Counted from the stretch's first letter, positions 1 to 8,785 are shown. The stretch is 64,000 bases of DNA from Candidatus Falkowiibacteriota bacterium (GCA_026396875.1 JAPLVY010000007.1:1-64000); one strand, 5' to 3'. Numbers and translations: made by a program. The notes: generated from the letters alone by a model not told the origin.

Positions 1-341
1 AGGTAGAGCAAAAAAAAGTGGAAGACATGAAAAAAGCCGAGCATTCTTTCGGTGTTGCCCCAAAAACTGAGGTTGAAATCAACGCCAGTAAAACAGGTTA
101 GAAGAATGACCGCCAAGTAGGCGGCAATTCCGTAAATGATTAACGAACGGCGCGGCCTTAGTTCTGGTGACTTGAGCATTAAGATCACGTAGAAAGGCAG
201 AAGAAACTCCATGATCAGATTGAAAGAAATCTGTTTTGAAGAGATAAAAGGAAACAAGAGATTAGAAAACACAAAAAAGACAACCAAGAGCGAGGCGATG
301 ACACCGCCCTGGAAGAGGCGCAAATAATTTTTGCTGGACAT
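1..341 (-). CDS. O-antigen ligase/polymerase-like membrane protein (partial, N-terminal part)
   Basis: The reading frame starts with ATG at 341 and runs open to position 1, so only about 113 N-terminal residues are visible. The translation has three hydrophobic segments (about residues 11-33, 40-58 and 70-88), followed by the motif WGNTERMLG and a hydrophobic stretch. That motif is typical of the Wzy/RfaL-type O-antigen ligase-like proteins common in CPR genomes, which are multi-pass membrane proteins joining or polymerising surface glycans. The family call rests on the motif and topology only, and the catalytic loop lies outside the window. No Shine-Dalgarno sequence is evident. Confidence 0.6.
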   Translation of the reverse strand, partial: MSSKNYLRLFQGGVIASLLVVFFVFSNLLFPFISSKQISFNLIMEFLLPFYVILMLKSPELRPRRSLIIYGIAAYLAVILLTCFTGVDFNLSFWGNTERMLGFFHVFHFFLLY

Positions 342-478
342 AAGAAATTAATTAATTAATTTATTTCCTTTATTTTAGCACGGCTCAAGTATTTCGTAAA
401 CGGACAAAGCCCAAATAAATGTTTAATGAAAAATATCATTTTTATCTAAAATTTAACTAATTTTTAGGTAATTTATGC

Positions 479-484
479 GATAAT
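479..484 (+). promoter_or_regulatory. Extended -10 element ahead of the tRNA-like RNA
   Basis: GATAAT at 479-484 is preceded by TGC, giving an extended -10. No good -35 is seen at 17 bp. The predicted start near 491-494 coincides with the first base of the GGGCCCG acceptor-like strand, which supports transcription of the RNA at 494-563. Confidence 0.35.
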
Positions 485-493
485 TTTCTCCAT

Positions 494-563
494 GGGCCCG
501 GTATGGATGCGAGCAAGGCCTTAACAATCATGTCTCCAGGGTTCGATTCCCCGCGGGTCCACC
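494..563 (+). ncRNA. tRNA-like end structure without a recognisable anticodon arm
   Basis: GGGCCCG (494-500) pairs over 7 bp with CGGGTCC (554-560), with one G-U pair. The latter is followed by A-C-C. A T-arm sits at the canonical place: stem 537-541/549-553 (4 of 5 pairs) with TTCGATT in the loop. The 36 nt between (501-536) do not fold into D and anticodon arms in any register I tried, and the fourth CCA base is G. The segment TGGATGCGA resembles the D-loop analogue of tmRNA, so a shortened tmRNA-like or decayed tRNA are both possible. It is not a normal tRNA. Confidence 0.35.
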
Positions 564-566
564 GGA

Positions 567-596
567 TTGACCGCAGAGCGGCCAATGTGCTATAAT
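567..596 (+). promoter_or_regulatory. Canonical sigma-70 type promoter for a small RNA
   Basis: TTGACC (567-572) and TATAAT (591-596) are separated by 18 bp. Initiation is expected near 603. The next feature is a hairpin and a terminator, not a gene, so the unit appears to encode a short RNA. Confidence 0.6.
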
Positions 597-602
597 AAAA
601 GC

Positions 603-678
603 GTTAAAGCCTTGTCCACAAAAGCATCTATACGAGAAAGTAGATATCCTCAAAAATCCGCCCTCTGGGCGGATTTTT
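603..678 (+). ncRNA. Putative small RNA (about 76 nt) ending in an intrinsic terminator
   Basis: Between the promoter at 567-596 and the terminator at 652-678 there is no credible coding frame. The transcript would contain a small hairpin, ATCTAT (627-632) with GTAGAT (641-646), and then the terminator stem. I recognise no known RNA family. The ends are predicted from promoter spacing and the terminator only. Confidence 0.4.
652..678 (+). terminator. Intrinsic terminator of the putative small RNA
   Basis: A perfect 12-bp stem, AAAAATCCGCCC (652-663) with GGGCGGATTTTT (667-678), encloses a 3-nt loop TCT. It carries A and T tracts on both sides and could also work in the minus direction. Confidence 0.75.
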
Positions 679-700
679 GTTTAATCTACCCGGATACCAC

Positions 701-730
701 AAAAAAACAGACCAAAAAGGTCTGTTTTTT
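701..730 (-). terminator. Bidirectional terminator downstream of the 749-1741 gene
   Basis: AAAAAACAGACC (702-713) pairs with GGTCTGTTTTTT (719-730) around a short A-rich loop. It lies 19 bp past the stop codon of the minus-strand gene at 749-1741. Confidence 0.75.
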
Positions 731-748
731 GAATAATCAATTAAAACT

Positions 749-1741
749 TTATTTTTTCATGCCCAAAATTCCACTCCAATCGGCTTCTGTGCTAGGAAGT
801 TTTCTATTGGTGACAATAAATTTAGCAACCAAGGAGAAACGGTCCTCGGCAGACAGCTTAAGGGTGCTGGCGGTGCCGTAGGTAACAAAGTTGTTGATGG
901 TATAAAATTTGGCAACTGCTTCTTTCGGGTATTGCTTCTTCAAGCCGTCCACAAAACTGGTCATGTTGGTGGTCATCGCCTGAGTGTTTTTGGTTAACTT
1001 CAATTCTTTCAGTAAGGTATTTAATTTATCAGTTGAAGTGCCACTAGGAATAAGCAGGGCGGCCTCTTTTTTTAGGTCGACGCTTGGCTTGACAACTGGA
1101 GGAGTGCTGGTGGCCTTTGGCTTAGTAGATTCGGTACTGGTGGCTTTGGGGGTGACGGGTGGGGTGGAGGTAGCTATTGGCGGAGTGTTGGTGGAAATTT
1201 CCGGCAAGCCAACTCTTACTTCTTTTTGAAAATAGTTATTGTTGTATTTGCTCTCCGCAACCGTGAACAAAGGGTTGATCATTATTTTGATCATGTGGAC
1301 GCCATCAACTGCCACCAAGAGTGGTCCAACGGTCATTTTCTGATCTTTAGCGAAAGTATCGCCCGCCGTGCCGACTGAATAATAGGAGGCATTCTCCGTG
1401 CTATTAACGTTTAAATCATTGCGAAAGGAAAGACCAAGTGCGTTATCAGCACTCAGAACGAAAGCGCCGCCATGGTTAATCACGGTAACATAATAATTTT
1501 TGGTACTAGCTTCACTAGTTGGTGCTTTGGCCGTCACTTCAGTAATTTCAAAATCTGGCAAAGTAGCAGTGCTGGTTGCTGGAGGAATCTCATAATTAAT
1601 TAGCATCGGGGTGTTGGTGGCCGACGAACCAGCGCCTGCGGGCGAGGAGCTTGCTTCTCCCGAATTAGTTACTGCTGAAGCAGGAAAAACTAGCATTAGA
1701 GAAACAAATAGCGCCGAAGAGATAAAAAGTAGTTTTTTCAT
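749..1741 (-). CDS. Secreted CARDB-like protein with Pro/Thr/Ser linker
   Basis: This 330-residue protein has a clear signal peptide: Lys-Lys near the N-terminus, a hydrophobic core, and likely cleavage after PASA near residue 23. Residues about 62-180 read like a CARDB or other Ig-like beta-sandwich domain (LPDFEITEV followed by alternating beta strands). Residues about 185-220 are a low-complexity linker rich in T, P, S and K. The C-terminal 110 residues are helical and contain LPSTEADWSGILGMKK, a module I cannot name. It is probably exported and attached to or assembled on the surface. It is monocistronic, with promoter at 1784-1813 and terminator at 701-730. Confidence 0.6.
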   Translation of the reverse strand: MKKLLFISSALFVSLMLVFPASAVTNSGEASSSPAGAGSSATNTPMLINYEIPPATSTATLPDFEITEVTAKAPTSEASTKNYYVTVINHGGAFVLSADNALGLSFRNDLNVNSTENASYYSVGTAGDTFAKDQKMTVGPLLVAVDGVHMIKIMINPLFTVAESKYNNNYFQKEVRVGLPEISTNTPPIATSTPPVTPKATSTESTKPKATSTPPVVKPSVDLKKEAALLIPSGTSTDKLNTLLKELKLTKNTQAMTTNMTSFVDGLKKQYPKEAVAKFYTINNFVTYGTASTLKLSAEDRFSLVAKFIVTNRKLPSTEADWSGILGMKK

Positions 1742-1783
1742 AATGATTATGAGAAATTAAAATTGAAACTTATGTGCAGGAAT

Positions 1784-1813
1784 ATTATAACATTTTTTGC
1801 GGAGCGTTGTAAA
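1784..1813 (-). promoter_or_regulatory. Promoter of the secreted CARDB-like gene
   Basis: On the minus strand TTTACA (1813-1808) and TATAAT (1789-1784) are separated by 18 bp. This gives a leader of about 35 nt before the ATG at 1741. Confidence 0.6.
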
Positions 1814-1823
1814 AACAATCTAC

Positions 1824-3875
1824 TTATTTATTCAACATCGCCGCTGTCATCGGTCCAATATTACCAGTCTGTTTAATTGCGTTATTTTTTTGATATTTTC
1901 TTACTGCTTCAACCAAAGGCAGCGAATATTTACTATCTAAAGCACCCGCGTATAACTTTGCAGACTTTAATCTCTTTTGCAGCTCCAGAACAGCCTGACC
2001 CTTATCTCCATAACTAATACTACCACTGAATTTAAAGGCTGTAGCGCTAGCAATAACTTTATCTGGGATAACATTAATTGCAGCTGCAGAGACATTGACG
2101 AATTTCTGACTGCCATACTTCGCTTTCAATTCTGTCATGCTATTTATGTATTCTCTGGTATTCCCAGAAATAAAATAGATCTTCCCTTCTGGGCTACGGG
2201 CCAGGGTGTTATTTGGAATACTTAGGGTTGATGTCGGACTGCTAGTACTAACTGCTGCTGGCGAGATTGCTGGCGCCGCGTTGACGGTGACTGCCAAATT
2301 AGCACATTGACCACCGTTCTGACAAACGGAAATATTGTTCGTACCTGGGCTGATCGGAATTATTCTCACCTGGCTACCGGAGATAGAGGCCAAAGAAATG
2401 ACAGAGTTACTATTACTGGAAACGAAATAACTACCATTCCCTAAAATATTTACTACACCATCTACCCCCGGATAGACAAGTGATAATTGATTGTCATTTA
2501 AGCTTATGGCCGCGTTGGAGACGGCACTAGTACCATTGACCAGAAGTGCCAAATTAACACAAGCACCAGCCGCTGAGCAAATACCAATCGAGGCCGAACC
2601 TGGATTAACGCCAGTAACCGTGATAATGCTTCCGTTGATTGAGGTTGAGGCAATATTATTTGCATCCTGAATAACACTATACGGTGCAGTTCCACCCGAA
2701 ACAGTCAAACTAAAATTTTGCCCAACGCTTAACCACAGATTATTTTGACTAAGCGCCAAGGAGCCGGAGACACTATTACTACCGATTACTGTGGCCGTTA
2801 GTGAACCACAAGTGCCGGCGCTAGAACAGACCACAATCGTGGAGCCGCCACTAGCAAGCGCATTGAGGTTTAAAGAGCTTCCAGAGATACTGGCATTAAC
2901 AATATTGCTGCTGGAATTAGAAAATATTGAATAGGAACCAGTGCTGCCAGTTATTGGCAGAACCAGGTTCTGCCCCAAAGACATAGTCGGACTTGGCTGG
3001 CTAAAACTAAGGCTGGGAGCAGTTGCTGTACCAATGGTGGCATTAATAATACCGCAGGCGGTTAAATCGGAAGAGCAAATGCTAATAGCTGAAGAGCCAC
3101 TGCTAGAGTTGGCTGTTAAATTGACGTTACTGCCATTAATGCTGGCGGCAATACTATTGGAATTGGAATTATTGGTGAGCAAATAAGTTCCAGTACCGCC
3201 ATAAATATTAAGCATCAAAGTTTGACCATTGCCGAGACCAACATTGCCCTGACTAAAAGCTAACGGTTTTGAACTAGCGTTCTGAACATTAATATAGGCG
3301 CTAGCACAACTCGTGGTGTTAGCCTGTGAACAAACATTAATTACCGTCGAGCCATAGTTATTGGCAATCACCGTAATTTGATTGCCGGTCAAATTCACTG
3401 TTGCAACGATGGGATTGGAATTACTAGCTAGGTAAATTAAACTGCTGCCATTATTTTGGGCGTTAATAACTGTTGACTGTCCAACTGGCAAAACAATGCT
3501 GGTTTTATCAAGAGCAAGAGTGCCAGCCGATGAATATGGCCAAGCGACATCTGGCGATTGCGTACCAGAGAGTCCGCCAACGTTAACATGCACCAGACTG
3601 TTTGGGCTAATGCCGTAAGCAGCAGTACTCAAAGTGGTCACGAAAGATCCACTAGAATTGGTAAACCCCAAAGAATTAGTTTGATAAACTCCGCCTTTTG
3701 CATAAGAAAAAAGCACACTGCTATTTGGCGCGCCAGCAACACTTAATTGGACTGAATCGCCATCGCCGGTACCACTCAATGATAAATTGGCGCTAGTTGC
3801 TAATGCCTTTCCAATTGGCACCAGAATACTGAATAAGCACAACGTTAAAAAGCTGGCAATTATTTTTTTCTTCAT
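1824..3875 (-). CDS. Secreted tandem-repeat surface protein with C-terminal peptidoglycan-binding domain
   Basis: I place the start at the ATG at 3875 (MKKKIIASF), not the upstream frame start at 3920, because a typical signal peptide begins there. The result is 683 residues. After the signal come about five Ser/Asn-rich repeats of roughly 75 residues. Each ends in a cysteine pair, such as ICSSDLTAC, VVCSSAGTC, ICSAAGAC and VCQNGGQC. A CPR surface module follows (KIYFISGNTREYI). The last 65 residues are a PG_binding_1 domain (GDKGQAVLELQKRL ... GNIGPMTAAMLNK). It is likely an exported protein held to peptidoglycan. TATACT at 3909-3914 may be its -10. Confidence 0.7.
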   Translation of the reverse strand: MKKKIIASFLTLCLFSILVPIGKALATSANLSLSGTGDGDSVQLSVAGAPNSSVLFSYAKGGVYQTNSLGFTNSSGSFVTTLSTAAYGISPNSLVHVNVGGLSGTQSPDVAWPYSSAGTLALDKTSIVLPVGQSTVINAQNNGSSLIYLASNSNPIVATVNLTGNQITVIANNYGSTVINVCSQANTTSCASAYINVQNASSKPLAFSQGNVGLGNGQTLMLNIYGGTGTYLLTNNSNSNSIAASINGSNVNLTANSSSGSSAISICSSDLTACGIINATIGTATAPSLSFSQPSPTMSLGQNLVLPITGSTGSYSIFSNSSSNIVNASISGSSLNLNALASGGSTIVVCSSAGTCGSLTATVIGSNSVSGSLALSQNNLWLSVGQNFSLTVSGGTAPYSVIQDANNIASTSINGSIITVTGVNPGSASIGICSAAGACVNLALLVNGTSAVSNAAISLNDNQLSLVYPGVDGVVNILGNGSYFVSSNSNSVISLASISGSQVRIIPISPGTNNISVCQNGGQCANLAVTVNAAPAISPAAVSTSSPTSTLSIPNNTLARSPEGKIYFISGNTREYINSMTELKAKYGSQKFVNVSAAAINVIPDKVIASATAFKFSGSISYGDKGQAVLELQKRLKSAKLYAGALDSKYSLPLVEAVRKYQKNNAIKQTGNIGPMTAAMLNK

Positions 3876-3963
3876 ATTTTTGATGAGATAATTTATTGAT
3901 TCTCTATTAGTATAACACAAAATTTCTGAAAAATAAAAAAATAAAAAATCTCAGTCAAAACAA

Positions 3964-3988
3964 AAGAGCCGCGTAAAACGCGGCTCTT
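3964..3988 (-). terminator. Terminator of the S-layer-like gene
   Basis: AAGAGCCGCG (3964-3973) pairs perfectly with CGCGGCTCTT (3979-3988) around a 5-nt loop. On the minus strand it is followed by TTTTGTTTTG. It lies 45 bp after the stop at 4033. Confidence 0.75.
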
Positions 3989-4032
3989 GTTGTTTTCAAT
4001 TTTTAGACTAATTGAATAAGTCTGGAACTTAC

Positions 4033-7000
4033 TTAGTAAGTAAGAGAATAGCCATTAACTGGCAAAGTCTTTACTAGGTAACCATTTCCATAAGTACCAA
4101 CAGTAGTGTCGTTCCACTGCCAGTTAGTACCTGCACCTAAGGTGTCAGCTGAAGTCAAATTCAAAGTCATGTTGTTTGAATTCAAGGCACCCAAAGTGGT
4201 AACGCCAACTTTAACAACATAAGTCTTGGAGCTAGCAGCAGAGATCAATGAATCATTGGTCAAAGCAATTGGAGCAACAGTGTTAGTTGTTAAGGTGACA
4301 GGAGCAGAAATCAAGTTAGTACCCATATCATTGATGTCATAAACACCCTGGATAGTGGTGGTGCCGGTAATACCATTGAATAATGGGGTTACGGCGAAAG
4401 ACTTGAAGTTAACTGGGCCATTAGCTGCAGAAACAGTGAATCTCAAAGCTTCCTGAGTTCCAACGTTCAGCACGTGGCTGGTTGGAGTGTAGTCAGCTAA
4501 GGTCACGGTTGGTTTTGCAGCAGTGACTACCATAGTGTTGCCAGCAACAGTCAAACCAGTCATTTCCGCAGGAGCGTTAGTACCAATCTGGTATTTAACG
4601 TAAGTAGCGGTCAATTTGGATTCTGTTCTGGTGACAGTAGCGTTAGTACCAACAGTGTTGTAGTTAGCAGTTACGGTCACGTTAGTGCCGATTGTGCTTA
4701 CCGGAACGTCAATGGCTAAAGTGCCATCAAAGAAAGCAACATAGTTAGAACCATCATAAACGACTGGAGCAGTTACGCTACCAATGGTCAAAGAATTAAC
4801 AGAGGTACCTTCAGCGGTGCCAGCGTTATTAGTAACTTTAACCTTCATGCTGGTAATCTTAGCAGCACCATTGGTGGCTACAAACTTGTAGACAGCAGCG
4901 GTATCAGAAGTACCACCAATGACCAATTTAGCAGGGGCATCGGTAGTTACTAAGACTGGGTTAGCCAAAGTACCGGTCTGGAAGGTTAAGTTCTGACCAG
5001 CAGTGTTGACGTCAGCAGTTAAGTTGGTGGTAAATGTTCTTGCAGAAACCTTCAAATCGCTAACAGTCAAAGTGCTGTTGTTGCCAACCTGAGCGATATC
5101 GGCATAAACGTCGATAGTCTTAGTTTGACCAGGTTGTAAGGTGAAGTTGACTGGGAAGTTGTTGACAGAAGGAGTAGCAACTGGGTTACCAATAACGTTA
5201 GTAGCATCTTCAGAAGTATAAAGATTAGAAACGTCGTTGATAGTCATTGCAGGAGTACCAGAACCAACAACAGCTAATTTAACAGCGTAGTTGGTAAATC
5301 TAACTGCTTCGGAAGAACCAGCTTGTAAGGTGAAGGAACCAATCTTCTGCTTCTGAACATTAGAAGACAGAGTCTGAGTTGCACTAAAACCGCTGTTCTT
5401 GGACAAAGTAGCCAAACCAGTGGATACGATACTCAATTGCTTGGTGGCATAAGTAGCTGGTGAAGCAGGGGTAGTAGCAAAAGAAATTACACCCTGATAA
5501 GCACCAGTAGCAGCTGCAACGTTGGTAGTGATGGTGTCAGCAGTAGTAGAAACATTGTTCATTACTAAATCGCCACGAACTTCCACGGTAGCAGTAGTGC
5601 CAGCTGGGATGGTGAATAAGTTAGTTGTACCATAGGTCTTAGTAGCAGTGAAGTTGGCAACAGTGCCACCAGCAACTGCGTTCTGAGAACTACCTACTTG
5701 GCTACCATTGACATACAGGGAAAGATTCTGGATACCATCATTTAAAGCTACGTTGTTGTTAAACAAAACGGTAGCGTTCAAAGTGGTGACCTTCATATCT
5801 TCACCATAAGCCTTCATGGTGTATTTAGCCAAAGTAACGTTGGAAGAACCCTTCACAACCTGAGTAGCTGCAAAAGTGGCATCAGCAGAAACGACCAAGC
5901 TGCCATTGTTGATGGAAGCAGAAGTGGTGGTTTGTGGAGTACCAGCAGCAGACACATTTACGCTATAGTTGGTATCAACTAAAACGATGTCGGATGGAGT
6001 CTGAACGGAGAAACTAAAATTGGTGTTAGAACCTTTAACGATATCACCTCTTAATTCCAAAGTTCTGGAACCAGTGTTCATGCGAACTGGGTTAGAAGTT
6101 AAGTCAAAGATTACGCGGTTATCGCTAACAGAAACGGAACCACCAACCTGAACGCCGTCAACATACAGTTTCAAGTTCTGGATAGCATCGCTAGCCACGG
6201 AACCGATCTGTCTGAAGGAGACATATTTCAAGTCAACAGCCTTGTTACTAACAGTCAAAGGAGCGGACCAAAGAGTTGTATTCATGGTACCAGCGTTAAT
6301 ATTGCCAGAACCAGTAACACCACCGATAGTCACGGTAGCCAAATCAGTAGCAGTAACAATTGACATCAAGTTACCGCTAAGTGGGAAACCACCAGTAGTA
6401 ACTGCACCTGTGGAGGTGATGTCGGAAGCTGAGTTGATGGAGAAGCCAACATTACCAGTGGCACTAGCCGCGACGTCAGCTTTAACGCTGATAGCCAAGG
6501 TCTGACCAGCTGGAACGGTGAATAAACCATTGCCGTTAGAGAAAGTGACATAGCCGTTGCTCAAAGAGCCAGCATCAGTCAATTTGGTGTTTCCGTTATA
6601 AAGATAGACATTAGCTAATGTGCTATCAGAGGAAATACCAATTCTCTTCAATTTCATGGTTTTAACGGTGATTGCACCATCGTTAGCTGCAGTGAAATTG
6701 AAAGTAGCCATGTCAGCAATAGACTGGCCACCAGCAGTTGTAGTAACAAGATTAGTAGAAGCTGCAGTGTTGGCATTCATGGAAACGGTCAAACCGGAGC
6801 CAGTAATAACATTGGGGTTAGTGTTGATTGTTCCACCATTCTGAGCAGCGTTAATCAAGTTGGATTCAACACCAGTGATGTCGGTACCGCCAGCAGTGAA
6901 ATTCATGCTAGTTTTAACAACATATTTGGAATTGAAGCGGTTTGCGTTGAAAGCAGCGGCGGTTGCTACTTTGCGGTAGTTAGTACCGTCAAAATAATAA

Positions 7001-7533
7001 ACGTCAGCGCCAGTGGTCTTCTTTAACAAAGAACCAATAGGATATTGGCTGGTTGGTAAAGCAGTGGTCACGTGGTAAGAAACGAAATTCTGGTCGGAGA
7101 CCTTAGTAACTTTCTTTGCCCAAGCGGAACCATAAAGAGCAATCGCGTTAGCGGTTGTCAATGTGCGCAAAACACCACCTGGTTCAACTGCATAAACAGT
7201 GTTGTCAGTGGTAACATCGCGCTGGATCAGGTTGGTACCTGGTCTCATAGTAACGAATCCAGCAGGGATACCGTTGCCATAAGAATTTAAGTCGGTGACA
7301 GAAACGGTAATTACACCGCTCCAATCTTTATACCAAGAGAAGTAAGTACCTTCATTTGGGATATTGTACAATTTGCTGTCGGAACCAAGGTAATAAACAG
7401 TCTTTGCGCCTGCAGCCTTGACGAGGTCGCCAGGTTGAGCAGAAGCAGCGGAGACCACGGAGGCCAAGCCACTCATTACAAAAACGGTTAATGCCATTAC
7501 GCCAACAGTCAAACTTTTGCGTAAATTAAACAT
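4033..7533 (-). CDS. CPR S-layer-like protein
   Basis: I choose the ATG at 7533 (MFNLRKSLTVGV), giving 1166 residues, because the signal peptide ending near VVSAASAQ starts there. The mature protein has no cysteine and is very rich in Thr, Ala, Asn, Val and Gly. Near the N-terminus it carries the CPR surface module with KLYNIPNEGTYFSWYKDWSG and a second copy with VYYFDGTNYRKV. Multiple Ig-like repeats follow, marked by NLKLYVDG, NLSLYVNG and similar. It ends in LPVNGYSLTY, the kind of tail seen on CPR S-layer-like proteins. High expression is inferred from the uniform codon use, the strong promoter at 7956-7984 and the long leader. Its role would be to form the outer protein coat. Confidence 0.75.
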   Translation of the reverse strand: MFNLRKSLTVGVMALTVFVMSGLASVVSAASAQPGDLVKAAGAKTVYYLGSDSKLYNIPNEGTYFSWYKDWSGVITVSVTDLNSYGNGIPAGFVTMRPGTNLIQRDVTTDNTVYAVEPGGVLRTLTTANAIALYGSAWAKKVTKVSDQNFVSYHVTTALPTSQYPIGSLLKKTTGADVYYFDGTNYRKVATAAAFNANRFNSKYVVKTSMNFTAGGTDITGVESNLINAAQNGGTINTNPNVITGSGLTVSMNANTAASTNLVTTTAGGQSIADMATFNFTAANDGAITVKTMKLKRIGISSDSTLANVYLYNGNTKLTDAGSLSNGYVTFSNGNGLFTVPAGQTLAISVKADVAASATGNVGFSINSASDITSTGAVTTGGFPLSGNLMSIVTATDLATVTIGGVTGSGNINAGTMNTTLWSAPLTVSNKAVDLKYVSFRQIGSVASDAIQNLKLYVDGVQVGGSVSVSDNRVIFDLTSNPVRMNTGSRTLELRGDIVKGSNTNFSFSVQTPSDIVLVDTNYSVNVSAAGTPQTTTSASINNGSLVVSADATFAATQVVKGSSNVTLAKYTMKAYGEDMKVTTLNATVLFNNNVALNDGIQNLSLYVNGSQVGSSQNAVAGGTVANFTATKTYGTTNLFTIPAGTTATVEVRGDLVMNNVSTTADTITTNVAAATGAYQGVISFATTPASPATYATKQLSIVSTGLATLSKNSGFSATQTLSSNVQKQKIGSFTLQAGSSEAVRFTNYAVKLAVVGSGTPAMTINDVSNLYTSEDATNVIGNPVATPSVNNFPVNFTLQPGQTKTIDVYADIAQVGNNSTLTVSDLKVSARTFTTNLTADVNTAGQNLTFQTGTLANPVLVTTDAPAKLVIGGTSDTAAVYKFVATNGAAKITSMKVKVTNNAGTAEGTSVNSLTIGSVTAPVVYDGSNYVAFFDGTLAIDVPVSTIGTNVTVTANYNTVGTNATVTRTESKLTATYVKYQIGTNAPAEMTGLTVAGNTMVVTAAKPTVTLADYTPTSHVLNVGTQEALRFTVSAANGPVNFKSFAVTPLFNGITGTTTIQGVYDINDMGTNLISAPVTLTTNTVAPIALTNDSLISAASSKTYVVKVGVTTLGALNSNNMTLNLTSADTLGAGTNWQWNDTTVGTYGNGYLVKTLPVNGYSLTY

Positions 7534-7950
7534 AATCAATTTAAGGAAATTACCATTTGTGGCGCCAGACAATAGTAGTCTGAGCCAACAAGTGATAATA
7601 AAATAGATTCAAAAGAGATAAAACTCCAAATACTTAGCGGCAAACGATTTTCGTTGATTTGATTTATTTGTTCTGCCACCTTAAAGCCGTTTTGGACTTC
7701 AATGAGCAATTAACCTAAATCAATCGGAATCCCGCTTCCCCATTTAAGGAGAAAAGCTTAATCGATCTAAGCAATTGCTGATTTTAATCTTGACGACTCC
7801 TTGTTGGTTAAAACCAAGGAAATCAGCTCTTCGCTAATCGCTCTTCGCTTTTCTGAGGAATTCTTTAAACCTCTTTCGAAATAAAATTTATAAGAAACAA
7901 GAGCCACTGCGCATAAACGCAGTACGACCTTTCGCAGGCCTCGTTCATCC
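7534..7950 (-). promoter_or_regulatory. Long structured 5' leader of the S-layer-like mRNA
   Basis: About 415 nt separate the predicted transcription start from the ATG. No coding frame is credible here. Visible structures include a hairpin TTGGTT/AACCAA (7804-7817), a longer-range pair GCTGATTT/AAATCAGC (7777-7784 with 7820-7827) that encloses it, and a 10-bp direct repeat GCTCTTCGCT at 7826-7835 and 7840-7849. A hairpin ACTGCG/CGCAGT lies near the 5' end. Long stable leaders are known for several S-layer mRNAs. Function here is inference. Confidence 0.5.
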
Positions 7951-7955
7951 TCTCA

Positions 7956-7984
7956 TATATAAATATATGATTCGGATTTATCAA
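7956..7984 (-). promoter_or_regulatory. Promoter of the S-layer-like gene
   Basis: On the minus strand TTGATA (7984-7979) and TATATA (7961-7956) are spaced by 17 bp. It begins 34 bp after the stop codon of the anti-sigma gene. Confidence 0.55.
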
Positions 7985-8017
7985 GCGACAATCATCGCCT
8001 AATAAATACGCATCATA

Positions 8018-8785
8018 TTATTTGATCAGTTCGTCGATTTTTTGGAGATTGTCCAGGGTCTTTTGATAGTCTTTCTTTTTAAAAGAATCTTGAGCTTGGT
8101 CAATAATGTTTTTTTCTGGAGTACTGCTTGCAGTACTACTTGCCAAAACAATTGGTTCAACCTTGGAAGTTTTTACAGCTTTGGCTGGAATATATAATTC
8201 AACACCTTTATCATCCTTGCCAGAAGAAGCACTGATCACTTCTTCACCAGTTTTAGCGGGAGTCATGGTAGCTACTGGTGTGATGGCGCTCAAGCGAGTC
8301 TTTACGGTTTCGATTTCTTGATTAAAGCTGGTATTTAATCTGGCAACTTCACCCTGATTGGAGGGAGTATTGAATTTTGGATCAGATAGAACTTCCGCGA
8401 TATCAGTGGCATGCTCAGCGGCAAATTGTGCTTCTAGCTTCTGGCGAGAATCTTTATCAACGACAGTATTGAGCTTGACGCGCTCACTGATTACTCTGGC
8501 AATATATAAGGTATCGTTAGGTTTGGCGGAATTCAGCCAGTTGTGACTAAAAACGGCACTCGCGAAGAGTAAACAGACAAAAGAAGCGAAAGCCACGGCT
8601 GGCTGAGAAAAGGTTTTGACAGAATTCTTAAAAACAATTACAAAATTACCCCAAGAAGACAATTCTTTGGGGGCGGAATTGGAGATTTGAGTCAATAGCA
8701 AAGATCGCTGATTCTGCTTCCAGGCATCATCAGGTCTAATATTACGCAAATTATTGAGTTGTTGCAAGATTTCCCGCTCCTTCAT
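8018..8785 (-). CDS. Membrane anti-sigma factor-like protein with DUF5667-type domain
   Basis: This 255-residue protein has a cytosolic N-terminus (residues 1-58, helical), a single membrane segment around residues 62-80 (PAVAFASFVCLLFASAVF), and an outer domain starting PNDTLYIARVISERVKL. The latter matches the pattern of DUF5667 domains. The C-terminus is Lys/Ser-rich with a helical end. It follows the ECF sigma gene after 33 bp in the same direction, the usual arrangement of a sigma factor and the membrane protein that holds it inactive. The anti-sigma role is inferred from topology and position. Confidence 0.65.
   Translation of the reverse strand: MKEREILQQLNNLRNIRPDDAWKQNQRSLLLTQISNSAPKELSSWGNFVIVFKNSVKTFSQPAVAFASFVCLLFASAVFSHNWLNSAKPNDTLYIARVISERVKLNTVVDKDSRQKLEAQFAAEHATDIAEVLSDPKFNTPSNQGEVARLNTSFNQEIETVKTRLSAITPVATMTPAKTGEEVISASSGKDDKGVELYIPAKAVKTSKVEPIVLASSTASSTPEKNIIDQAQDSFKKKDYQKTLDNLQKIDELIK

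Noticed and set aside
567..881. Plus-strand open frame of 104 codons across the promoter and both terminators
   Set aside because: It runs through a clear promoter, two terminators and the 3' end of an opposite gene. The translation has no family look.
4033..7533. Several plus-strand open frames (for example 6242-6505 and 6620-6844) opposite the S-layer gene
   Set aside because: They arise from the biased codon use of the S-layer gene on the other strand and have no promoters or start signals.
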